Of a stretch of DNA of 22,924 nucleotides, positions 6,578 through 13,573 are shown one piece after another. The stretch is taken from IMG/VR virus record IMGVR_UViG_3300042568_000414, positions 1-22,924 of that record. One strand, given 5' to 3'. The notes under the pieces are model-generated. The model had not been told where the DNA came from. It saw nothing but the letters and a program-made list of their open reading frames with translations, and made no database searches. Within the stretch, counting starts at the first letter, position 1, and each line of letters opens with the position of its first letter. The DNA comes from a virus. The position numbers were made by a program, and so were the translations under genes.

Positions 6578-7900
6578 ATGCCTCTCCCCTCCGCCATCGA
6601 CGCGGAACGCCATCTCCTCGGCGTCCTCCTGCGCGATGCTCTCCCTCTCCCCGAAGGCCTGATCCCTTCGGACTTCTACGAGCCCAAGCATCAGGACACG
6701 GCCGCCTGTATCCTAGCCGTCTGCGAAGCCGGCGTCCCGCCTGACGAGTTGGTCGTGACCAACAAGCTGCGCGAGGCCAAGTCTACCGCCGAAGCCCACT
6801 ACATCTCCGAACTGACAACGACCGTCGGCTCGTCCCTGCTCAACCCGGGCTGGGCCGACCTCATCAAGCGCAAGGCCGCCCTCCGCCAGATCAGCCTCAC
6901 CGCGTCCCGCCTGCTCGCCCACGCTAACGAGGAAGACGCCGACCCCGAAGCCCTGGTCGCCTTCACCGAGGGCTCACTCAAGGCAGACAATAGGGGGAAG
7001 AAGGTATCTGGTCCGACGCGCATGGACTTTGACGCGCTCATGTCCTTCAAGCGCAAGGAAGACCCTACCTGTGTCCTTGGGTCAAACCGTTGGCTATGCA
7101 AGGGCGGGTCCATGCTCATCGTCGGCCAGTCCGGCACGGGCAAGTCGTCCCTGATGATGCAGGCCGCCGTCCATTGGTGCACAGGTCGTGACTTCTTCGG
7201 CATCAAGCCTGCCAAGCCCCTACGAGCCGTCGTGCTCCAGGCTGAGAATGACGCGGGCGACATCTCCGAGGCCTTGCAGGACGTCATCGCCGGGGCATAC
7301 CTCGACAGCGACGAGAAGGCCACCCTCCGCGATCACCTCGCCATCTACCGCGACACCGTCAGCACCGGCACGACCTTTACCGCCGCCTTGCGTCAGCTCA
7401 TCATCGACCAACGCGCCGACATCGTCTTCATCGACCCGCTGCTCTCCTTCGCGGGCATCGACGTCTCCGATCAGGAGCAGGCGTCCAAGTTCCTGCGCCA
7501 CGACCTCGCCCCCATCCTCCTTGAGACAGGCGCCGTCCTCGTGGCCATGCACCACACCGGGAAGCCCAAGGCCGCCTCCGACAAGGAAGGCCACACCGTC
7601 GCCGACCTAGCCTATGCTGGCCTAGGCTCCTCCGAGTTCACCAACTGGTTCCGCGAGGTCGCCGTCCTCTTCCGATGCCAGGGCGAAGAGCCGATCTACA
7701 AGTTCGGCCTGACCAAGCGCCGCGGCCGTGCCGGTCTCAAGGACGGTAACGGCCAGTTTAAGCCAGAGATTAATATTCGCCACGCCGCGGAGAAGGGGGT
7801 CATCCGATGGGAGTATGCCCATGCCCCCGCCGAGGTAGTCCAACAGGATGCCATTTCCAGCCCCGCCAAGGCCGCTCCTAGGCAGGATGGAGGCTACTGA
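6578..7900 (+). CDS. Replicative DNA helicase (DnaB-type N domain with RecA-like core)
   Basis: This 440-residue protein should unwind the phage replication fork. Residues 5-85 match the DnaB N-terminal domain: AIDAERHLLGVLLRDALPL, SDFYEPKHQDTAACIL and AHYISELTTTV. The core has Walker A GQSGTGKSS at 183-191, a QAEN motif at 221-224 where the catalytic Glu is expected, Walker B DIVFIDP at 281-287, and MHHTGKP at 324-330. The core features look closer to RepA/RSF1010-type (AAA_25) hexameric ATPases than to canonical DnaB. No primase domain is present. The leader of 47 bp contains CAATTTGACC and a C-rich tract. The candidate origin region lies directly downstream. Confidence 0.85.
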   Translation: MPLPSAIDAERHLLGVLLRDALPLPEGLIPSDFYEPKHQDTAACILAVCEAGVPPDELVVTNKLREAKSTAEAHYISELTTTVGSSLLNPGWADLIKRKAALRQISLTASRLLAHANEEDADPEALVAFTEGSLKADNRGKKVSGPTRMDFDALMSFKRKEDPTCVLGSNRWLCKGGSMLIVGQSGTGKSSLMMQAAVHWCTGRDFFGIKPAKPLRAVVLQAENDAGDISEALQDVIAGAYLDSDEKATLRDHLAIYRDTVSTGTTFTAALRQLIIDQRADIVFIDPLLSFAGIDVSDQEQASKFLRHDLAPILLETGAVLVAMHHTGKPKAASDKEGHTVADLAYAGLGSSEFTNWFREVAVLFRCQGEEPIYKFGLTKRRGRAGLKDGNGQFKPEINIRHAAEKGVIRWEYAHAPAEVVQQDAISSPAKAAPRQDGGY

Positions 7901-7972
7901 GGGGGAAGACCGCCTCAAACGACCTAAACGCCTTACAAGCCAAGCCAGACCCATGAACCCACCCACCCGACC

Positions 7973-8008
7973 AGACAACTTGCAAGACAAGTCGCAAGAC
8001 AGCATAGT
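7973..8008 (+). repeat. 12-bp iteron-like tandem repeats
   Basis: AGACA occurs at 7973, 7985 and 7997, exactly 12 bp apart. The first two full units, AGACAACTTGCA and AGACAAGTCGCA, agree at 10 of 12 positions; the third, AGACAGCATAGT, keeps the AGACA core and then decays. Short direct repeats of this kind next to a replication gene resemble iterons bound by an initiator, but the copy number is low. Confidence 0.45.
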
Positions 8009-8041
8009 ATCAGTAGGGAGTATATACTCCCTACATGATAC
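8007..8041 (+). repeat. Near-perfect 35-bp palindrome
   Basis: The inner 22 bp (8013-8034) are a perfect palindrome with half-site GTAGGGAGTAT. It is flanked by GTATCA at 8007-8012 and TGATAC at 8036-8041, with one unpaired A at 8035, so the symmetry extends to almost 35 bp. The centre is TATA. Long dyads like this are typical of operators for dimeric repressors or of origin hairpins. The adjacent helix-turn-helix proteins are possible binders. Confidence 0.7.
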
Positions 8042-8109
8042 ACGCAGATGCCTTTGCGTCGCTTACGCTCGCTCGGCCCTGCGGTTTTTCTGCAAGCAAT
8101 TTGACCGCC

Positions 8110-8472
8110 ATGAGTAACCCAAGCCGGCCGAGAAGACGTAAGATGACCGCGGCTCGTCGGAAGCACCTGATCGCGGAGAAGCAGAAGTTTGCCGAGAAAT
8201 GGCTGACCGATAGACCTGGCATGATCAGGCGCTGCGAAGCCGGAGGCGAGGCCACCGCAGACAAGGCTAAGGTACGAAGGGAGGTCGTGGAGGGTTGGCT
8301 GACTACCATGCCGCTCCGCATGACCAAGGCTCAGCTGGTGAAGGAGTTCAAGGCCCGCATGACCGGGGACCGTGACGTCCAACCTCGTTCCCTCATCGAG
8401 AAGATGCGAATCTACGGCAGGATCAAGTACGACGAGACGACAGGCCTGTGGACGAACATGACCAAGGCCTAA
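8110..8472 (+). CDS. Basic, probably DNA-binding phage protein
   Basis: This 120-residue protein is very basic in its first 30 residues (MSNPSRPRRRKMTAARRKHL). A helical region follows: KQKFAEKWLTDRPGMIRRCEAGGEATADKAKVRREVVEGWL. The C-terminal part reads RSLIEKMRIYGRIKYDETTGLW and could be a winged helix. The open frame extends upstream to 8035, but that would translate the palindrome and the non-coding stretch, so the ATG at 8110 is preferred. CAATTTGACCGCC precedes it, the same CAATTTGACC string found in the helicase leader at 6533-6542. The function is unknown; DNA binding or regulation is suggested by charge and by its place next to the palindrome. Confidence 0.6.
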   Translation: MSNPSRPRRRKMTAARRKHLIAEKQKFAEKWLTDRPGMIRRCEAGGEATADKAKVRREVVEGWLTTMPLRMTKAQLVKEFKARMTGDRDVQPRSLIEKMRIYGRIKYDETTGLWTNMTKA

Positions 8473-8517
8473 GGTTTGCACCTTGATACCGAGAGAAGAT
8501 GGGCAACCTAAGCCGTA

Positions 8518-9051
8518 ATGGCGAAACAACTGCACGACCTTGAGGCTCCTCACAAGGACGCCCGGTCGTTCGATGCTTGGTTCTTCGGACTGCCCAAGGC
8601 ACAGCAGGACAAGCTGCGGGAAGGCGGCGTGCTTCCCTACCGCGAGATGGTCCAGCCTCGCCGCGTCTGCGAGGTCCAACCTTGGCGGCGCATCTGGAAC
8701 TCGACCGAGCAAGAGCAGCGCATGGAGACGGATTCGTTCATCAGCCGCGAACACGTCGGCGCAATGCTCAAGGCCTTCATCGACGCGCTGGCCATGACCG
8801 ACGAGTACTCGGTGCGCCGGCACGTCGAGCTCGTCAGGTGGGCGCTCGACCTACCCGGCTGTCTGCCCGCGCCTGACATCGCTCGGATGTATGACGTGAG
8901 CAAGCAAGCGATCCACAAAAGAGCGAAGCTGATGCGCGAGCAGTTCACTCCTGATGCGCTGGGCGAGTGGACCGGGCAACACGCCACGACTGCTGCTCAA
9001 ACCGTGGCGAAAAACTTGCGGAAACCTGCGAAAACAAAGGGAAAACGATGA
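8518..9051 (+). CDS. Helix-turn-helix protein upstream of terminase
   Basis: This 177-residue protein carries a clear helix-turn-helix near residues 117-140: PAPDIARMYDVSKQAIHKRAK, where MYDVSKQAIHKR fits a turn plus recognition helix as in sigma region 4 or LuxR-like domains. The N-terminal 60 residues contain WFFGLPKAQQDKLREGGVLPYRE, and the C-terminal tail is Lys-rich (KNLRKPAKTKGKR). It lies directly before the small terminase, a common place for late-gene activators, and could be what reads the repeated motif in front of structural genes. That link is speculation. A small-terminase paralogue is another possibility. The 45-bp gap before it contains an imperfect inverted repeat (GGCCTAAGGTTTGC with GCAACCTAAGCC). 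Confidence 0.65.
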   Translation: MAKQLHDLEAPHKDARSFDAWFFGLPKAQQDKLREGGVLPYREMVQPRRVCEVQPWRRIWNSTEQEQRMETDSFISREHVGAMLKAFIDALAMTDEYSVRRHVELVRWALDLPGCLPAPDIARMYDVSKQAIHKRAKLMREQFTPDALGEWTGQHATTAAQTVAKNLRKPAKTKGKR

Positions 9052-9179
9052 GAAACGCCCCAAACACCCCCCGCCAAGGAATCTCTTCCGAACGGCCGTT
9101 TTCGTGCGTGGCCTGCCACAGCCTCAAAATGATGCGTGTCTCGTTGACACAAAACCCCCGTTTAAATGGGCCAGCCTGA
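9048..9179 (+). CDS. Possible 43-residue protein, unknown
   Basis: An ATG at 9048 overlaps the stop of the helix-turn-helix gene as ATGA, the junction style of this genome, and the frame runs to a TGA 14 bp inside the small terminase gene. The product has a CVACH cluster in its middle. It fills an otherwise non-coding gap of 114 bp. Against it, codon use looks less typical and the sequence is A- and C-rich. It could equally be a leader for the terminase operon. Confidence 0.3.
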   Translation: MRNAPNTPRQGISSERPFSCVACHSLKMMRVSLTQNPRLNGPA

Positions 9180-9738
9180 AGCCCTGACGACCAAGGCCTT
9201 AGCCGCGGCGATCGGCGTGAGCGTGCAGCGCGTGGGCGTTCTTCGCCGCGAAGGGATGCCGACCGAATCGGTCGAAGCGGCGACTGCGTGGCGGGAAGCC
9301 CGGGCGGCCGAGCGTGCCGCGTCTGCTCCCGTGCCGGCCGTGGCCTCGCTCGACGACGGAACGATCCAGCAGCGCATCGCCAGACAGAACGTCCTGGTCA
9401 GCCGAGCCCGTGACGTCTGGCAGGCGGCGATGGAAACGGGCGACCGCGACCAGGCTAAGTACCACACGCAGTATAACCAAGCGACCGCCAAGCTCATCGA
9501 CCTAGAGGCCGAGGCGGAGCGTCGAGCGCTGATGGCCCGCGAGTATATCAAATCGTCAGAGGCAAAGGAGGCGATGCTCCAGCTGACGGGCGAATGGATC
9601 GAAGCGATGGAGCGGATGCCCAGTGAGCTCGGCGAGGCATGCAACCCTAACGATCCGCCCAAGGCCATCGCCGTCTTGCAGGCCTACGTCCGCAAGGTGC
9701 GGGAAAAACTCAGCGGCCATGACGAAGCGCAAGCCTAA
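9166..9738 (+). CDS. Terminase small subunit
   Basis: This 190-residue protein should recognise the packaging site and guide the large subunit to it. Residues 7-40 form a winged helix-turn-helix like the N terminus of lambda Nu1: LTTKALAAAIGVSVQRVGVLRREGMP, followed by a helix rich in Ala, Arg and Glu. The middle (residues 60-130) is a long helical region suited to oligomerisation. The location immediately before the large terminase agrees with the usual order. The start at 9166 is inside the preceding short frame, so overlap or misannotation of that frame is possible. The DNA target is unknown; a cos or pac site would be expected near this gene but none is evident. Confidence 0.75.
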   Translation: MGQPEALTTKALAAAIGVSVQRVGVLRREGMPTESVEAATAWREARAAERAASAPVPAVASLDDGTIQQRIARQNVLVSRARDVWQAAMETGDRDQAKYHTQYNQATAKLIDLEAEAERRALMAREYIKSSEAKEAMLQLTGEWIEAMERMPSELGEACNPNDPPKAIAVLQAYVRKVREKLSGHDEAQA

Positions 9739-9856
9739 GCCCAGGCGCAAGCCGATGCCTAAGCCTACGCGACCGCACAAGGACAAGCGCCGCAAATGGT
9801 CGGAGGTGTCGGACGAACTTTACCGACGCATCAAGGAGGCAGGCCTCTATGACTAA
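9719..9856 (+). CDS. 45-residue Lys/Arg/Pro-rich protein
   Basis: This short gene starts inside the end of the small terminase gene and ends inside the start of the large terminase gene, bridging the two. The first half is a run of Lys, Arg and Pro (TKRKPKPRRKPMPKP), followed by a helix (KWSEVSDELYRRIKEAGLYD). Such charge suggests nucleic-acid binding, perhaps in packaging. The overlap at both ends and the lack of another gene in the 110-bp gap support it. No family is recognised. Confidence 0.5.
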   Translation: MTKRKPKPRRKPMPKPTRPHKDKRRKWSEVSDELYRRIKEAGLYD

Positions 9857-11663
9857 GGACGAGCTGCTCGCCATCGGCCGCGAATCCCTGACGCCGCCCG
9901 ATAACGCCGACCCGGTGAAGTGGCTGGCGAGGAACATCACCCGCGTCCCTGCCGGGGCGTTCGCCGGCGGATACAACCCAAGCCGCTGGCCGTGGATCGC
10001 GGAGAGCCTGCGTCTGTTCCTCGACCCATCGACGCGGACGATGGTGGACCTCTGGTCGATTCAGACGGGCAAGACCTTGAAGGCCCGACTAGCGGCGACC
10101 TACCTGATGGCGAACGACCGCGGGAACATGGTCATCTACATGGACAACCAGGTCAACGCGGCGGACTTCACGATCCGTTACTTGCGGCCGATGTTCAACA
10201 TGGTCGAGGACGTGCGTCGGCACATCTCGCCGGCGGACAACCCGAAGAGCGACATCATCGACTTTGCGGACGGGACGATCGTCTACAACAACTCGGCCAC
10301 GACGGAGAAGGACTTGCAGCGCATCTCGACGCGGTACGTCATCGGCGACGAAATCTGGCTCTGGAAGAAAGGGGCGGTGGCGCAGTCGATGGCCCGAACG
10401 AAGGCCTACGAATGGACGGCCAAGAAACTGTATCTCTCGCAGGCCGGCATGGTGGGCGACGACCTCGACAACATCTGGGGGATGACGACTCAACACGAGT
10501 GGAACATGGTGTGCCCCCTATGCTCCAAGCTCCAGCCCTGGGACTGGTCTTTCGTCAGGTTCCCCGAGCAGGCGAAAAGCCCGGCAGGATGGAATCACCT
10601 GATGGTCGAGAAGAACACGACCTACGAATGCTCGGGCTGTAAGGCCCACCTGCCCGATACTAACGAGACTCGCATCGCCTGCAACGCCGTGGAGAACGGG
10701 GCGCAGTTCGTCCAGATGGCGCAACCTCAGAAGACCGGGTGGGTCGGGACGCATGTCAACGCCTTGGCCTCTACTAGCTGGGGCTCATTGGCCGTGGACA
10801 TGATCAAGAGTAAGGAGGCCTCCGAAGCCTACGGCGACGAGGAGGGCAGGAAGATTTTCAAGACCAAGTATCTGGCCATCCCCTGGAGCGACGACGGCGG
10901 GGCGATGGTGGTCTCGACCGAATCCTCGGACTACGCGATGGCGGACGACTGGGACGCCGAGGCGGTCATCAGTCCAGCCGGCAAAGTCATGGACCGAGAG
11001 GGAGCGCCGAATGGTAGCATCCCTTTTCGGGTCATCGGAATCGACGTCCAGCGTGGCCATTTTTTTGCCGTCTGCCGCCGCTTCGCCAAGTCAGGCCATA
11101 GCCGCCTGATGGCGTTTGAGAAGCTGGAGACGTGGCAGGACCTGGACGAGTTCGTCAAGAAGACGGGGACGCACAAGGCCATGATCTGCGTGGACTCGGG
11201 TGACCAGACGCAGCTCGTCTACCAGCAGACGGCGGTCCGCGGCTGGAAGTGCTCCAAGGGTTCCGGCGCCGAGACCTTTGCGGTAGGCGACCGGGACGGG
11301 AACACGGTGCGCCGATTCTATTCGGAGAAGCAGGCCATCCTTGTCCCAGGGACGCAGGCCCGGGCTTGGCTTATCTCGTTCTCAAACGTCATGGCTAAGG
11401 ATTTGCTTCACGGTCTCCGGGCGAGGAAGGTCTTCGGATTTGCCCGGGATGCCTCGCCCGAATACGTTGACCAACTGAATTCAGAAGTCCGCGTCCGCGA
11501 TCGTCGGACGGGCAAGGCCACATGGATTCTCCCTCAGGGTAAGCGGGACAACCACGCCCTCGACTGCGAAATCCTCTGCCTCCTCGTCGCCGTGCGTTGG
11601 GGCGTCGTCGGCCGGGAAGCCACCGCGGACGACTTGCAACCTGGGGAAGGTCGGTCAACATGA
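9849..11663 (+). CDS. Terminase large subunit (lambda gpA-like)
   Basis: This 604-residue protein should power DNA packaging and cut the concatemer. The ATPase part has a Walker A-like loop SIQTGKT at residues 70-76 and Walker B VIGDE at 164-168. A four-cysteine zinc site typical of the gpA family lies between the domains (C222, C225, C261, C264). The RNase H-fold nuclease part shows VIGIDVQ with D399, a second acidic position at D449 (MICVDSGD), and the final NHALDCE at 568-574. The length is near that of gpA-type enzymes. The ATG overlaps the stop of the basic microprotein gene. Family membership suggests cos-type packaging, although pac-type cutting cannot be ruled out. Confidence 0.93.
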   Translation: MTKDELLAIGRESLTPPDNADPVKWLARNITRVPAGAFAGGYNPSRWPWIAESLRLFLDPSTRTMVDLWSIQTGKTLKARLAATYLMANDRGNMVIYMDNQVNAADFTIRYLRPMFNMVEDVRRHISPADNPKSDIIDFADGTIVYNNSATTEKDLQRISTRYVIGDEIWLWKKGAVAQSMARTKAYEWTAKKLYLSQAGMVGDDLDNIWGMTTQHEWNMVCPLCSKLQPWDWSFVRFPEQAKSPAGWNHLMVEKNTTYECSGCKAHLPDTNETRIACNAVENGAQFVQMAQPQKTGWVGTHVNALASTSWGSLAVDMIKSKEASEAYGDEEGRKIFKTKYLAIPWSDDGGAMVVSTESSDYAMADDWDAEAVISPAGKVMDREGAPNGSIPFRVIGIDVQRGHFFAVCRRFAKSGHSRLMAFEKLETWQDLDEFVKKTGTHKAMICVDSGDQTQLVYQQTAVRGWKCSKGSGAETFAVGDRDGNTVRRFYSEKQAILVPGTQARAWLISFSNVMAKDLLHGLRARKVFGFARDASPEYVDQLNSEVRVRDRRTGKATWILPQGKRDNHALDCEILCLLVAVRWGVVGREATADDLQPGEGRST

Positions 11664-11749
11664 CGACAAGAGGAACGGTTCCGAAGCGTCGTAGGATGTG
11701 CGCCTGCGGAGGCATAGGGTCGGGACCGTTCCTCCCCTCCGTTGCCTAG
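11660..11749 (+). CDS. Possible 29-residue microprotein
   Basis: An ATG at 11660 overlaps the large terminase stop in an ATGA arrangement and reads 29 codons to TAG. The product is basic with a CAC pair in its middle. The same DNA forms an inverted repeat (11670-11734) and its end overlaps the first repeated boundary motif, so the region may be a structured RNA leader rather than coding. Confidence 0.25.
   Translation: MTTRGTVPKRRRMCACGGIGSGPFLPSVA
11670..11734 (+). repeat. Inverted repeat between terminase and gpW-like gene
   Basis: GAGGAACGGTTCC at 11670-11682 pairs with GGACCGTTCCTC at 11723-11734, with one base unpaired and a loop of about 40 bases. The stem is about 12 bp and would form a stable RNA structure. 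No T-run follows, so it is not a standard terminator. It stands just before the first copy of the start-associated motif. Confidence 0.5.
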
Positions 11750-11757
11750 CCCCGCAG
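11741..11757 (+). promoter_or_regulatory. Start-associated motif, copy 1
   Basis: This 17-bp copy differs from the consensus GTTGCCCNNNYCCGCAG only by T at position 7. It ends 4 bp before the ATG of the gpW-like gene and is followed by ATTT. Confidence 0.6.
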
Positions 11758-11761
11758 ATTT

Positions 11762-12031
11762 ATGCAAGGATTGTTCATCGGACTTTCGGAAGACGAGCTG
11801 CTGGCAATCAAGGCCAAGGCGGTCTCCATGATCATGGAGGGAAAGGTTCTCATGTCCTACGCCGACTCCGGCTCGTCTTCGACGAAGCAGTTCGCGTTGC
11901 CGCCCAAGGAGATGCTTGCCGAGGCCATGGGCGCGCTCTCTCAGCTCGATAGTGCCAAGTATGGTCGCCGTCGGAATGTGATTAACACCCGCTACGACAA
12001 CCGTAACAACGACTCTCAATATGGCCTCTAA
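11762..12031 (+). CDS. Head-tail joining protein, gpW-like
   Basis: This 89-residue protein lies between large terminase and portal, exactly where lambda W lies. It has the small gpW layout: a helix (SEDELLAIKAKAVSMIMEGK), a two-strand part (VLMSYADSGSSSTKQFAL), then a helix (PPKEMLAEAMGALSQLDSAK), followed by a basic tail. In lambda this protein sits under the portal and stabilises packaged DNA before tail attachment. The ATG directly follows the repeated boundary motif and no Shine-Dalgarno site is visible. It overlaps the portal start by 11 bp. The assignment rests on position, length and pattern. Confidence 0.65.
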   Translation: MQGLFIGLSEDELLAIKAKAVSMIMEGKVLMSYADSGSSSTKQFALPPKEMLAEAMGALSQLDSAKYGRRRNVINTRYDNRNNDSQYGL

Positions 12032-13568
12032 GTCTCCGAAGAAGAAACCCGGCAAGCCTGTCATCAAGGCGCCGAAGAAGCCGGCCCTCGCGGGCGGCGC
12101 CGTGCCTAAGCAGCAGGCCTACACCGAGAGCGGTTCGTCCTATCCGCAGACTCCCCGATGGGAGAGCGTGACGCAAAGCAACGCCCGGCAAATCATGTAC
12201 ACGGGGTCGAACGTGGACTCCCGCCGCGACCTACGTTCCCGCGATCGGAACGTGATGGTCAAGAAGTGCCGGTACGCCGAACGCAACTACGGGCTGTATA
12301 ACCAAATCCTGAACGACATGGTCTTGTATACTTCGGGGGATGGTATCCGCCCGCAGTCCCACGCAAGCACCCCTGAGGCCGCCAGGGCTTACGAAGAATA
12401 CTTTGCCGAACACTCCAAGCGCATCGACGTAACGAACCGCTTCTCTTTCTCTCAGTGCCAGGGGATGCTCGTCCGTGCGCTGATCCGTGACGGCGAGTGC
12501 TTTGCCGCCAAGGTTCGCAACGCCCGCGGCGAGGCCAAGATTCAAATCATCGAGACCCACCGCGTGGGCGACCCTGCCGACCGCGACACGCCTGACCGTA
12601 CTTGGGACGGCGTGCAGTTCGGCGACTTCGCCGAGATCGTCGGGTATTGGGTCTACCGCTCAGACGGCTCCAGCCGCTTCATGCCGGCCAACACGATGAT
12701 GCACATCGTGGACCTTACATCGTCCAGCGCCGCCCGCGGCACCCCCCTCCTACAACATTCGGTCTCGAGTTTGCAGGACCTCGACGAAATCCTAGAGGCT
12801 GAGAAACGTGCAGTCAAGGACCAGAGTGAGGTGACCCGTGTGCTCAAAAAAGGCGGAGGTTTTATCGACGACAACATGGCAGCCGAACTCGGCGGCGGCG
12901 ACCGATGCTACTCGGGCATGGTCGAGCAGGCCGGCGGTAAGCTCATCGTTTTAGAAACCAATGAAAGTCTGGAGCATCAGGAATCAAAGCGACCCTCTCA
13001 AACTTTTAACGGATTCGTGACCGAGCTCCAGCGGGACATCGCCTTCGGCTCCTTGCCTTTCGAGTTCGTCGCCAATCCCCAAGCCCTGGGCGGAGCGTCC
13101 ATTCGCCTTGTAACTGCCAAGGCCGCACGCGTCTTCGGCAAGTACCAGACCGTCATTATCGACACCTTCTGCCAGCCGACTTGGGATTACATCATCGCCG
13201 ACGGCATCGCCTCCGGCGCAATCCCTGACGACCCGAAGTGGTACGCCGCTTCTTGGACCACGCCGAAGAGCGTGACCGTGGACGGCGGCCGCGACGCCGC
13301 GAACGATCGTGCGGACGTGGAGCTCGGCCTCCTATCGATGAGCGAGCTCTACGCCCAGCGCGGCCTCGACTTCAAACAGGAGCTCTCCAAGCGCGCCGAC
13401 GATATGAACTTCGTCATCGGCCTAGCCAAGGACAAGGGCCTTCCCGTGTGGATGCTCTACAAGCCAGGATTCAACTGGCTCCAACAGGGACAGGCCAACA
13501 GCCAACTCCCCACGGACGTGGCCGACAACCTCGACCTCCCTCCTCCCCCCGAACCCTCTACCCCCTAA
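12021..13568 (+). CDS. Portal protein (lambda gpB-like)
   Basis: This 515-residue protein should form the dodecameric ring through which DNA enters and leaves the head. The lambda-type portal signature is clear. Residues about 68-111 contain RDLRSRDRNVMVKK then RNYGLYNQILNDMVLYTSGD and GIRP, matching the family's R-x-L-x-R-N and N-x-x-x-G-x-G-I-x-P region. Further on are QCQGMLVRALIRDGECFA, then KIQIIETHRVGDP, a RGTPLLQHSVSSLQDLDE region and a helical C-terminal part. The first 30 residues are Lys/Pro-rich and likely disordered. It overlaps the gpW-like gene by 11 bp and is followed after 5 bp by the protease. Confidence 0.9.
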   Translation: MASKSPKKKPGKPVIKAPKKPALAGGAVPKQQAYTESGSSYPQTPRWESVTQSNARQIMYTGSNVDSRRDLRSRDRNVMVKKCRYAERNYGLYNQILNDMVLYTSGDGIRPQSHASTPEAARAYEEYFAEHSKRIDVTNRFSFSQCQGMLVRALIRDGECFAAKVRNARGEAKIQIIETHRVGDPADRDTPDRTWDGVQFGDFAEIVGYWVYRSDGSSRFMPANTMMHIVDLTSSSAARGTPLLQHSVSSLQDLDEILEAEKRAVKDQSEVTRVLKKGGGFIDDNMAAELGGGDRCYSGMVEQAGGKLIVLETNESLEHQESKRPSQTFNGFVTELQRDIAFGSLPFEFVANPQALGGASIRLVTAKAARVFGKYQTVIIDTFCQPTWDYIIADGIASGAIPDDPKWYAASWTTPKSVTVDGGRDAANDRADVELGLLSMSELYAQRGLDFKQELSKRADDMNFVIGLAKDKGLPVWMLYKPGFNWLQQGQANSQLPTDVADNLDLPPPPEPSTP

Positions 13569-13573
13569 CACCC

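Larger units (their letters stand above)
7901..8109 (+). other. 209-bp intergenic region, candidate origin/operator
   Basis: No convincing gene occupies this gap. Open frames through it lack family character and would have to read through the palindrome. It contains a 12-bp tandem repeat, a near-perfect palindrome and, at 8055-8067, a small GCGT/ACGC inverted repeat. Its AT-richest part is 8001-8041. The position directly after the replicative helicase and before the DNA-binding protein genes fits an origin, a control region, or both. Confidence 0.5.

Noticed and set aside
7848-8117. An 89-residue plus-strand frame through the gap after the helicase
   Set aside because: It starts inside the helicase gene, translates the iterons and palindrome, ends inside the next gene and has no protein-like pattern. 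A shorter start at 7953 has the same problems.
8467-8514. Imperfect inverted repeat between the two DNA-binding protein genes, including a reversed GTTGCCC
   Set aside because: The arms need several bulges, no T-run follows, and the reversed GTTGCCC lacks the CCGCAG half, so it is not counted as a terminator or motif copy.
7933-8823. A 296-residue minus-strand open frame through the helicase-downstream gap
   Set aside because: It crosses the palindrome and two plus-strand genes and shows no family motif. It would also be the only minus-strand gene.
9144-9165. TTGACA upstream of the small terminase as a sigma-70 promoter
   Set aside because: No acceptable -10 element lies 16-18 bp downstream, because the region there is the terminase coding start.
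9920-10642. A 240-residue plus-strand frame inside the large terminase gene
   Set aside because: It is a shifted-frame shadow, Gly/Arg/Asp/His-rich, inside a gene with complete terminase motifs.
13238-13573. Upstream extension of the S49 protease frame
   Set aside because: It lies within the portal gene and translates to Arg/Pro-rich shadow sequence. The GTG at 13574 fits the 5-bp spacing after the portal stop.
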